Origin: an uncultured Planctomycetaceae bacterium
GTDB taxonomy: Bacteria > Planctomycetota > Planctomycetia > Planctomycetales > Planctomycetaceae
Direction of reading: 5' to 3'
DNA length: 40,642 nt
Assembly: GCA_903871805.1 (NCBI GenBank)
Contig: CAIQIE010000077.1
Span: forward strand, 1 to 40,642
How positions within the stretch are numbered: position 1 is the first letter of the stretch; every line of letters begins with the position of its first letter. The notes beneath the pieces were generated by a model, which worked only from the letters and a program-made list of their open reading frames with translations, ran no database searches and was not told the DNA's origin. Position numbers and translations under genes: made by a program. Of the stretch, positions 17,701 through 24,700 are shown one piece after another.

Positions 17701-19084
17701 GGCAATTGCGGAAGCGATCACCAAAGAGCAGGCTGGGGAAATTGCCGCAGATCGGATTGCGATGGATCTGTTTGAGGTTATCTCCGAACTAACCGAAAAT
17801 TCGCCTCAGGACAGGCGAGTTGCGATGATTCGCCAGAAGATTCAGTCGATTGGTACTGAAAACACAGACGCGATTTATGCCGCGGTCAACGAAGAGATCG
17901 GACGGCTTGTCTGGGGAGATCTGCAGAAGAGTGTCGGGCCGCTGCTGAACGGTGGCGAAGCCAGTGAAAGATTCACAAAGTCAGTGACATACGTCAGTGA
18001 TATTCTGGATGCATGGAAACGTTCGGACGTTGAAAAATTCAATTCCAGCATTGCCGACTACCAGCAATTCCTGAGTTCAGCATCGCTGCCGCATGTGGAT
18101 GTTGCAGGCGTACGACTGGAGGCCTGGTTCAACTACTTTGAGCCGTTCCAAAAAGCCATTCGACTCTACCTGCCAATCATCGTTCTGGTCTTCCTGGGCT
18201 GGCTGTTTCCTTTGGGAGGAGCGGTTCGCAGGACAGCTCTGTTTCTGCTGGTGCTGTCGTTTGTCGTGCATTCTGCCGCATTGTGGCTGCGCATGGAAAT
18301 TTCCGGCCGTCCGCCGGTGACCAACCTGTATTCATCGGCGATCTTCATTGGCTGGGCGGTTGTAATTGCCGCATTTGTGGTGGAACTGTTCCTGAAGAAC
18401 GGGATTGGAAGTCTGGTAGGCGCTTCCACAGGCGCTGCAGCACTGATGATTGCACACTACCTTGCACTGGACGAAGGGGACACGCTGGGGGTCATGCAGG
18501 CAGTGCTGGATACGGCTTTCTGGCTGGCGACCCATGTCGTTTGTATTACGCTGGGATATGCTGCCACTTTTATGGCTGGTTTCCTGGGGATTGGGTACTG
18601 CGGACTGGCTGTGGCAGAGCAGTTTTCCAAAAGCCGCGAGCAGGCTGTGTCCCGAGGCCTGTTGCGGGCGCAGGTTGGTCGCATGGTGTATGGAGTCCTT
18701 TGCTTTGCACTGTTTTTCAGTCTGGTGGGAACAGTACTTGGAGGACTCTGGGCAGACGATTCCTGGGGCCGTTTCTGGGGCTGGGACCCTAAGGAAAATG
18801 GGGCCATGCTGATTGTCCTGTGGAATGCCCTGATCCTGCATGCTCGCTGGGACAAGATGGTGGGTGACTACGGAACCAGCGTGCTGGCCATGTTCGGCAA
18901 TATTGTCACGGCCTGGTCATGGTTTGGCGTGAATGAACTGCGAGCCGGGCTGCATAGCTATGGATTTACGGAGGGGCGGCTGTTTGCCCTTGCCGCATTT
19001 ATCTTTGCCCAGGTTGCGGTAATGCTGTTCTTTCTGGCGCTTCGGAGTTTTGCTTCGAAGCGAGGAGCGGTCGTATCTGCCTGA
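14729..19084 (+). CDS. ccsBA: ResB-CcsA fusion cytochrome c synthase (system II)
   Basis: This fused CcsB/ResB and CcsA protein of 1451 residues carries haem across the membrane and attaches it to apocytochromes c. The N-terminal ResB part has a first membrane helix at about residues 42-58 (FFLAMIIVFIGSLAQ) and the conserved GETFYQSNY near 517. A long soluble segment of about 480 residues follows another membrane helix and begins with WNGRAQPIDSLAR (about 653), a motif I associate with large fused CcsBA proteins. The CcsA part starts near 1145. It holds the tryptophan-rich haem motif WGRFWGWDPKEN (about 1346-1357) and the His-bearing ATHVVCITLGYA and GLHSYGFTEG. The ATG has GGGAG 8 bases upstream. 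A class IV aminotransferase gene follows 103 bases later. Confidence 0.93.
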   Translation: MSATATPGKFEYVNSSSKGRSGAELLMRAVELLASLKLTCVLFFLAMIIVFIGSLAQSRRDVWQVMAEYFRCYVARVDVQDLFPPSMFGTWGDELAQSFGVFRYLPFPGGWTIGWLMLFNLLAAHALKFRIVASGLRLKAGVGLIVLGFLMLAVVVITGNQQTGVESGNTILSAEQIWLLMLAVLGLSGGATVAMGVMGRAASRLSRGVLVSLGLILLGIFLYYVIGGEAARLNLSAMRILWQLLKGSAVSLVLLLGANLLFEKRGGIALLHFGVALLMISELQVGLIAKETNLSLTEGESLNYARDIRERELAIISQRTDGKDDVVVVPEALLESVVPTEMDQQKPGTKLDDSQKISLSSLPFDIAVRRFYRNSELRSLTPKDDTRTADGLGSFAGVESRDPVTGMDESIDQSTVLVDLIRKDSQEILKSMLVSQNVSELQSSLAEKATVEGRDYYFYLRFQRNYKPYTVKLLDVSRTTYVGSATPRDFRSEIEITEGDAKQRYTLWMNNPLRYKGETFYQSNYVAMPDGKEASTLSVVRNSGWMLPYIACMIVAFGMFAQFGQTLMRFLDRSSRSRPAIASDAPVSPLYRPGFAPARAPESVLPVEPPSMLRTWLPITLTAVCVLWIVRGMSTPKPMAGTMNLYQAAQLPIAWNGRAQPIDSLARTLLLMSSHKSTFEAELEPWQLDDTKVRDAIVKSVSRAWPSANVEELKELKGAYPAWIAKVVELTKAETAAVEERLRPLMVRKAPAVHWFLDVITRPELAARHRVIRIDDDQVLSNLSLEKRGGMTYSMEEIQKNMKDLEGIWQKGNEKRRLKQEFDLTTLERRVGTLFEAVGRIGQISQVFQSQPADNLLDGSITAWRILQRLGESKVAMAVPTGTENEQKSWETFIVASALRDVNRDLVARNITTAEQFVAYVREDRPLELVRNSVMGTYEILKNTPDPAETPDSGPLDVSRKAANAMLRVEDPYLNRILKVVAEAGPGKTPEAIAEAITKEQAGEIAADRIAMDLFEVISELTENSPQDRRVAMIRQKIQSIGTENTDAIYAAVNEEIGRLVWGDLQKSVGPLLNGGEASERFTKSVTYVSDILDAWKRSDVEKFNSSIADYQQFLSSASLPHVDVAGVRLEAWFNYFEPFQKAIRLYLPIIVLVFLGWLFPLGGAVRRTALFLLVLSFVVHSAALWLRMEISGRPPVTNLYSSAIFIGWAVVIAAFVVELFLKNGIGSLVGASTGAAALMIAHYLALDEGDTLGVMQAVLDTAFWLATHVVCITLGYAATFMAGFLGIGYCGLAVAEQFSKSREQAVSRGLLRAQVGRMVYGVLCFALFFSLVGTVLGGLWADDSWGRFWGWDPKENGAMLIVLWNALILHARWDKMVGDYGTSVLAMFGNIVTAWSWFGVNELRAGLHSYGFTEGRLFALAAFIFAQVAVMLFFLALRSFASKRGAVVSA

Positions 19085-19187
19085 TCGGTGATTCACGGAA
19101 GTCCGTCTGTAAAGCTGACGTAAAAATGGGAAGACCGGCAGCACGGTCTGCATGCGGACTCGTTTTTTCTGTCAGAAGGAAAACGGT

Positions 19188-20105
19188 GTGACAGAGGCTG
19201 TGGCATGGGTTAATGGAAGGCTGATTCCCTGGTCTGAGGCGGCGGTGCCGGTCTGGGACCTGGGGGTTGTCGCAGGGGCCGCAGTGACGGAAGCGGGCCG
19301 CACGTATGGCCATCGGTTTGTGTGGGGCAGCATGCATCTCCAGCGACTCTGCCGATCCCTTCGAGACCTGAGATTTCCCATGCCCTGGTCGGAAGCAGAT
19401 CTGGAGGCGGCGGCCGAGGCGGTGATTTCGCATAACGTAACCTTGTGTGCCGCAGGGACAGATCTGGGCGTGGTTTTAAGCTCCACTGCGGGTGCGAACG
19501 CGACGTATCTCGGGCGCCGATGTGACGACACGACGACGGTTGTTCACACCTACCCGTTACCGTTTTCGTTGTGGAGACCTGGATTTCAGAACGGGGTTCG
19601 GCTTCGAGTTCCCTCCGTCCGCCAGATACCTGCAGAGTGTTTTCCGGTGGGGCTGAAGGTTAGAAATCGGCTCCACTGGTGGCTTGCTGATCAGGAAGCC
19701 GAGAGGCTGGAACGTGGCAGTCGGGCATTACTTCTGGATCATCGTGACCGTGTTACGGAGACCAGTACATCATGCCTGTATATGGTCATAAATGGACGGA
19801 TCCTGACGCCTGCAGAAAATGTCCTGCAAAGTCTTTCGTCAGTGATTGTGGAACGTCTGGCCGGGGCTCTGCAAATCCCGTTTGAGCGGTGCGACATTAC
19901 CATGGACCAGCTGAGTCTGGCGGACGAAGTGTTTCTGTCGTCCTCGCCGTCCTGCCTGCTGCCGGTAGCGAGTGTGAACGGACAGGCCTGCGGCCAGGAA
20001 CTGCCCGGGCCGATCTTCCGCAGGCTGCTGGAAGCGTGGGGGCAGCTTGTTGGAGTGAATCTGGAAGAGCAGATGCTGCGGGAAATGCAGGCCCCTGCAG
20101 CGTAG
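19188..20105 (+). CDS. class IV PLP-dependent aminotransferase
   Basis: Family members are branched-chain amino acid aminotransferases, D-amino acid aminotransferases and aminodeoxychorismate lyases. The 305-residue product has the typical N-terminal pattern (NGRLIPWSEAAVPVWDLGVV and HLQRLCRSLRDL). The PLP-binding Lys is in GLKVRNRLHWWLADQEAERL, and a Glu is in RVTETSTSCLYMV, followed by NGRILTP. The G-I-[TS]-R motif expected after the TP segment is replaced by SLSSVIV, so specificity may be unusual and I do not assign a substrate. GTG 19188 is chosen because AAGGA lies 7 bases upstream. The stop codon sits in the loop of a perfect 12-bp hairpin. Confidence 0.85.
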   Translation: MTEAVAWVNGRLIPWSEAAVPVWDLGVVAGAAVTEAGRTYGHRFVWGSMHLQRLCRSLRDLRFPMPWSEADLEAAAEAVISHNVTLCAAGTDLGVVLSSTAGANATYLGRRCDDTTTVVHTYPLPFSLWRPGFQNGVRLRVPSVRQIPAECFPVGLKVRNRLHWWLADQEAERLERGSRALLLDHRDRVTETSTSCLYMVINGRILTPAENVLQSLSSVIVERLAGALQIPFERCDITMDQLSLADEVFLSSSPSCLLPVASVNGQACGQELPGPIFRRLLEAWGQLVGVNLEEQMLREMQAPAA

Positions 20106-20116
20106 CAGGGGCCTGC
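20087..20116. terminator. 12-bp hairpin enclosing the aminotransferase stop codon
   Basis: GCAGGCCCCTGC (20087-20098) and GCAGGGGCCTGC (20105-20116) pair perfectly, with loop AGCGTA. The TAG stop occupies 20103-20105. There is no T-run, so it is not a classical intrinsic terminator. It lies between convergent genes and may protect mRNA ends or pause polymerase. Confidence 0.55.
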
Positions 20117-20164
20117 GATGTCAGCGGGCCTGAAAAGCCCATGAAAGCCGGAAAGCAATGCAAC

Positions 20165-21466
20165 TTAAGCGTTGATTTCCCAGCCCTTGCGGTACTCTTT
20201 TGACAGCAGCTGATTGGCGGCTGCATCATTGATGATGCGACCGGATTCCGGATCAAATTCGATGGTTTTACCTGCGCGATAGGCCACATTTCCCAGCAGA
20301 ACGGTTTCTGTAAAGGGGGCTGCGTAGGTGAACGGACTGCCTGTGCGGGAACCTGTTTTGCAGGCTTCGATCCACTGTCGATGGTGACCAGGAGACTCTG
20401 GAAGAAAAGGTTCCGGTGCTTTGAACTGAGCAAACCGATCTTCCGGAAGCAGTTTGGGGAACCCATCATGAGCGATAGCGATGCGACCTTTGGAGCCGAT
20501 GAACAGGGATCCATTCATGGGAAGTTCTGCGGCGATTTCCGGGGCCGGTTTTGTTTCGCCTTCGTACCAGACCAGTGTCACCGGACACAGAGCGTCTCGC
20601 TGTCCAAATTCAAACCGGGTTTGCATCCATGCCGGAGCGCTGAAGGGATTGGGTTCCGGTCCATCTGACGTGACCTTCACTTTGCCACCCAGTTTTAGTC
20701 CCCAGAAGGCGGGATCGGCGAGGTGAATGGCCATGTCACCGACGGCGCCGCAGCCAAAATCCCACCAGCCGCGCCACTTAAACGGGACGTAGGCAGGGTT
20801 GTAGGGACGATCTGCAGCGGGGCCGAGCCACAGATCCCATGCGAGATTACCGGGGACGACCGGCTGTTCAGAAGGGCGTGCCATGCCCTGTGGCCACCAG
20901 CGTCCTGGGCGATCTGTAATCACGTGCACTTCTTTGACATCACCGATCGCCCCGGTTTGCAGCAATTCCACCAGCCGCAGATAGCCGGGATGTTCGTGAT
21001 TCTGGGTTCCCATTTGTGTCGCGACTTTCTTTTCGCGGCTGAGTGCCGCGATCAGTCGTGCTTCTTCCACAGTATGGGTCAGCGGTTTTTCGCAGTAGAC
21101 GTGCAGGCCGCGTCGAAGCGCCCGGACAGCAGCGGGGGCATGATGATGGTCGGGCGTGGCGATGACGACAGCATCAAGGTCCTGCTGTTCCAGCAGCAGG
21201 CGGTAGTCTGCGTACGTTTTTGCGGTCGAGTGCCGGGATGCAGCTGCGTTCAGGCGATCGCTGTCGACATCACACAGGGCCACGATATTTTCAGAACTGA
21301 CGGCGTCCAGATTTGCAGCACCACGACCTCCAACACCGATGACACCGATGTTCAGGCGATCATTGGCCCCCTGAATTCGAGCGCCGCGGGCCAGCGGAAT
21401 TGAAGTCGCTGCCAGCCCGAGTGCTGTGGACTGCAGAAAGTGACGACGATTAAGAGGCTGTGCCAT
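20165..21466 (-). CDS. Gfo/Idh/MocA family oxidoreductase with Tat-type leader
   Basis: This NAD(P)-dependent sugar or inositol-type dehydrogenase homologue is 433 residues long. The N-terminus NRRHFLQSTALGLAATS has a twin-arginine-like signal, common in planctomycete members of the family and implying export of the folded protein with its cofactor. The Rossmann motif is IGVIGVGGRGAAN, followed by the family hallmark YCEKPLTHTVEEARLI with the catalytic Lys, then GDMAIHLADPAFWGL. The substrate is unknown. The gene converges on the aminotransferase gene. Upstream on the same strand is a lipid A-type acyltransferase gene. Confidence 0.93.
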   Translation of the reverse strand: MAQPLNRRHFLQSTALGLAATSIPLARGARIQGANDRLNIGVIGVGGRGAANLDAVSSENIVALCDVDSDRLNAAASRHSTAKTYADYRLLLEQQDLDAVVIATPDHHHAPAAVRALRRGLHVYCEKPLTHTVEEARLIAALSREKKVATQMGTQNHEHPGYLRLVELLQTGAIGDVKEVHVITDRPGRWWPQGMARPSEQPVVPGNLAWDLWLGPAADRPYNPAYVPFKWRGWWDFGCGAVGDMAIHLADPAFWGLKLGGKVKVTSDGPEPNPFSAPAWMQTRFEFGQRDALCPVTLVWYEGETKPAPEIAAELPMNGSLFIGSKGRIAIAHDGFPKLLPEDRFAQFKAPEPFLPESPGHHRQWIEACKTGSRTGSPFTYAAPFTETVLLGNVAYRAGKTIEFDPESGRIINDAAANQLLSKEYRKGWEINA

Positions 21467-21602
21467 CGAACCAGGCCTTCGAAGAGTAGATTGCGGGAAT
21501 GCTGGAGACTGTCAAGACAATGGATCAGTTCTGACTGAGACTGATACGTCTCGCAGCCGTCATTATTGCGCATGACCTGAGGAACCGCAATTCGTCGGGC
21601 CA

Positions 21603-21632
21603 ATGTCACAGCGGATGTCACAGCGGATGTCA
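21603..21632. repeat. 12-bp tandem repeat, 2.5 copies
   Basis: ATGTCACAGCGG occurs at 21603-21614 and 21615-21626, with a partial ATGTCA at 21627-21632. It lies between the oxidoreductase and acyltransferase genes, 137 bases or more upstream of the oxidoreductase start, and may bind a regulator or simply be slippage. Confidence 0.55.
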
Positions 21633-21693
21633 GACGGCAGCAGTCCGGGGCAGTGTGCAGAAGGCAACGGGAATTCGGCGAGATGCTGACGCA

Positions 21694-22707
21694 TTACCCG
21701 GGCTGAACCGGAGAGGCTCCAGGATCCGTTGGTGCGACGCGTTTTCGTTTGCGCTCTCCGGGAACGGATTTCCAGCGACGATGCACCCAGAAATACTGTT
21801 CTGGTGCCTTGCGAATCAGTTGTTCAAGAGACGTCGTAAAACGCTGAGTCAGCCTTTCGACACCATTCGCATCCTGATATTCCAGGGGATCAATGATATC
21901 CTGAGTCGACAGGCAAAATCGAACCCAGCGGGCACCCTTCTGCTGAGACTCGGGCAGTCTCCATGCACCACCCACAACGATCAGCGCGTTGTATTGCAGC
22001 GCCAGCAGAGCGATCGATTTGAAGGTGGATGCTGGTTTTCCGAAGAAGTCCACAAACAGACCGGTGCGTCCGGCATCCTGATCACACAGCATGCTAACCA
22101 TACCACCTCGATGCATGATATCGGAAACATCTGCGCCGGCACCGGCTTTGGAAATGAGGGTATGACCGGAGGATTCCCGATATCTCCGGAACCAGTCATG
22201 CAGCCAGGGGTTATCCAGGTCCCTCGCCACAACCCCCATGGGAAATCCAAAGTGACCGAAGGTATGCACACTGATTTCCCAGTTGCCAAAATGTCCCCCA
22301 AGACAGATCACGGGACGTCCGGAACAGATCGCCTGCACACACTCATTGCGGTTTTCAAAATCCAGCACCTCGGCACAGGTTGCCAGACGAAATTTTCTGG
22401 GGAGCTGAACCATTTCGCAGACCATGCGGAACAGGTGCTGCCACATTCCGGTCACAATGCGATGAATTTCTGTGTCCGAAAGATCTTCACCGAAGGCAAT
22501 TCGCAGGTTATCTCGGGCGACGTCATAGCGACTGGCCCTGCGTGGCAGAATATTAACGATCGTCCATGCCAGAGTATTGGCCATGATGATTGTGGCAGAC
22601 ACTGGCAGGCTTTTCACGATGAACAGCAGACACTGAAACGCCGAATACTCAGCCAGATATCGCAATTGACGGCTTTTGGTCATAATTTTTTGAAGGGCAA
22701 AGGACAC
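21694..22707 (-). CDS. lysophospholipid / lipid A acyltransferase (LpxL/HtrB-like)
   Basis: The product of up to 337 residues resembles lauroyl/myristoyl transferases that add secondary acyl chains to lipid A at the cytoplasmic membrane. An N-terminal membrane helix is visible around residues 25-55. The catalytic HX4-D/E motif is in CLGGHFGNWE (about 134-143). The segments GMVSMLCDQDAGRTGLFVDFFG and the C-terminal YFWVHRRWK are characteristic. GTG 22707 and ATG 22683 are both possible starts; neither has a good ribosome site. It lies 73 bases downstream of ddl on the same strand and may share that transcript. Its presence supports an outer membrane with lipid A. Confidence 0.88.
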   Translation of the reverse strand: MSFALQKIMTKSRQLRYLAEYSAFQCLLFIVKSLPVSATIIMANTLAWTIVNILPRRASRYDVARDNLRIAFGEDLSDTEIHRIVTGMWQHLFRMVCEMVQLPRKFRLATCAEVLDFENRNECVQAICSGRPVICLGGHFGNWEISVHTFGHFGFPMGVVARDLDNPWLHDWFRRYRESSGHTLISKAGAGADVSDIMHRGGMVSMLCDQDAGRTGLFVDFFGKPASTFKSIALLALQYNALIVVGGAWRLPESQQKGARWVRFCLSTQDIIDPLEYQDANGVERLTQRFTTSLEQLIRKAPEQYFWVHRRWKSVPGERKRKRVAPTDPGASPVQPG

Positions 22708-22779
22708 TTGATGAAACTCGGATCCACAACTGACCGGTGATCAAACTTTTTCTGAATCCTACAGAACTGCTGCAGTGGA

Positions 22780-23718
22780 TCAGGCGGCGATCCGACCGAC
22801 TGTCAGACGGCGGCGTATCAGTGTTTCCATAAGTTCACCGGTATCGATTCCAAGAAACGCAGCGGACATGGGAACGAGGCTGTGCGAGGTCATACCGGGA
22901 ATCGTATTGATCTCCAGAATACAGAACCTGCCATCTTCCATCAGACGCAGATCCGTGCGACTGATTCCGGAGACGCCACACACGCGACAGGCACGCTGCA
23001 CCGCCTCCATCAGACCAGGGGGCAGATTTTCCGGAGCAACGCGGTATTGCGTGGCTTCATCCTGATATTTCGCCGCATAGTCGTACCACGGTCCTGAAGT
23101 CATGATTTCCACCGCCGGGAACACGGTGCCATCGACGATTGGAACGGTGATTTCTCGTCCGGGAATATACTTTTCCACCAGACAGTCCGGTCCCCATGCC
23201 AGTGCAGCCTCGATCGCGGACGGCAGCCGATCCTCGGACGGAACCATGCTGATGCCCACACTGGACCCCTGTTCGGTCGGCTTCACCACAACAGGAAACC
23301 CGATATTCGCAGTTGCCTGGCGGATGTCAGACCATGCCTGACTTCGTCGCACGACGACTCCAGCCGCAACCGGCAGGCCTTCCTGCTGCAGCAGTTCGCG
23401 GGTTGCCTGTTTGTTGAAGGTGAGTGCTGACGCGGCGGACGAGCTGCCGATCCATGGAATGCCAACGGTTTCCAGTTGTCGCTGCAGAGTTCCGTCTTCG
23501 CCGCCTGTTCCGTGAAGCATGGGCACGATGGCGTCTGCCTTCAGCCGAAAGTCGCTCAGTAACCGATGTTCGGGATCAAGCAGATCGACGTGATGGCCGC
23601 GCGCTCGCAGCGCGGCAGCAACATTCTTTCCGCTTTCCAGACTGACCTCGCGCTCCGCCGAGATTCCCCCGGCGAGCACGATAATCTGCAGCCTGCCACG
23701 GTCTGGCACACTTCGCAT
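22780..23718 (-). CDS. ddl: D-alanine--D-alanine ligase
   Basis: Ddl joins two D-alanines with ATP to make the dipeptide end of the peptidoglycan stem. The 312-residue product has the ATP-grasp architecture. The N-terminal VLAGGISAEREVSLESG is followed by PMLHGTGGEDGTLQ, the ATP-binding PVVVKPTEQGSSVGISM, and the C-terminal LEINTIPGMTSHSLVPMSA. The frame is open upstream, but ATG 23718 (the second of two adjacent ATGs) has GGGAGG 5 bases before it and matches the usual family length. It lies 100 bases downstream of murB and belongs to the murC-murB-ddl cluster. The fts genes that usually follow ddl in other phyla are absent. Confidence 0.96.
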   Translation of the reverse strand: MRSVPDRGRLQIIVLAGGISAEREVSLESGKNVAAALRARGHHVDLLDPEHRLLSDFRLKADAIVPMLHGTGGEDGTLQRQLETVGIPWIGSSSAASALTFNKQATRELLQQEGLPVAAGVVVRRSQAWSDIRQATANIGFPVVVKPTEQGSSVGISMVPSEDRLPSAIEAALAWGPDCLVEKYIPGREITVPIVDGTVFPAVEIMTSGPWYDYAAKYQDEATQYRVAPENLPPGLMEAVQRACRVCGVSGISRTDLRLMEDGRFCILEINTIPGMTSHSLVPMSAAFLGIDTGELMETLIRRRLTVGRIAA

Positions 23719-23818
23719 CATGACCTCCCTGTCACCATTCTGCACCGCGGAAAACCCCGCCGGCGTCCGTCCACGGCATCCTGCCACTGACTGAAGTCCA
23801 TTCAGATTCTGTTTCGAA

Positions 23819-24700
23819 CTACCAGACGCGAATTTCCAGTTCAAGTTCCACAGAGTACTTTGCGGTCACAGCAGCTCGAATACGTGCAATCAGATTTTCC
23901 ACGTCCGTACTGACGGCGCCCGGTTCGGTGACAATGAAATTGGCATGCCGCTCGCTGATCCTGGCTTTGCCGGACGATGCGCCCTTCAGTCCGCACTGTT
24001 CGATCAGCGCCCCGGCACTCAGGCCCCTGGGATTTCGGAAGATGCAGCCCGCGGACTGATCAGCCAGTGGCTGAGTGGATCGTTTCATGATCCAGTTCTT
24101 TCGCATTCGCCGCATCAGTTCTTCGGAATCATCCTTGTGCAGTTCCAGCGTCGCGGAAAGCAGCAGCAGATCCTGAATGCTGCTGCGACGATAAGCAAAG
24201 GACAGTTCATCACCGCGGCGAACGGCGATCACACCATCCTGAGTCAGCACCCGGATGGACTGAATCAGCTGCCCGATATCACCATTGCGGCCACCACTGT
24301 TGCCCACAACGGCGCCTGCCACGGTGCCGGGAATTCCAACCAGGTGTTCCATGCCTCCCAAGCCGACCCGGGTGGCTTCGGTGATGACGTGTGACAGCAG
24401 AACCCCACCGCCAGCGGTGACCGTCGTTCCGACCACTTCCACCTGCCCCAGAACAGGCTCAATTACGCGAATGACAACGCCACGAACGCCCTCATCCCGG
24501 ACCAGAAGATTGGATCCGGAACCCAGAATATGAATTGGAAGCTGCTGTTCGCGACAAACCTGAACCACCTCCAGCAATTCGGCTTCGGTTCGGGGAGTCA
24601 GCAGATACTCTGCCGGTCCGCCGGTCCGCAGCCATGTGAAGGAGGCCAAAGGAATTTCACGCTGCAGTATCTCGCTGAAGTCTTCGATGGATTTCGTCAT
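23819..24700 (-). CDS. murB: UDP-N-acetylenolpyruvoylglucosamine reductase
   Basis: MurB reduces enolpyruvyl-UDP-GlcNAc to UDP-MurNAc with FAD and NADPH. The 293-residue product has the FAD motifs HILGSGSNLLV and GIPGTVAGAVVGNSGG, the substrate-binding SFAYRRSS, and C-terminal HANFIV and LELEIRVW with the conserved Glu. At the proton-donor position, usually Ser in SAGS-F, there is Cys219 (SAGCIFRNP). That is a natural variant I believe occurs in other MurB proteins, and a thiol could still donate a proton. ATG 24700 is used; GTG 24724 is possible. The gene overlaps the end of murC by 44 bases, so the two are translationally coupled. Confidence 0.95.
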   Translation of the reverse strand: MTKSIEDFSEILQREIPLASFTWLRTGGPAEYLLTPRTEAELLEVVQVCREQQLPIHILGSGSNLLVRDEGVRGVVIRVIEPVLGQVEVVGTTVTAGGGVLLSHVITEATRVGLGGMEHLVGIPGTVAGAVVGNSGGRNGDIGQLIQSIRVLTQDGVIAVRRGDELSFAYRRSSIQDLLLLSATLELHKDDSEELMRRMRKNWIMKRSTQPLADQSAGCIFRNPRGLSAGALIEQCGLKGASSGKARISERHANFIVTEPGAVSTDVENLIARIRAAVTAKYSVELELEIRVW

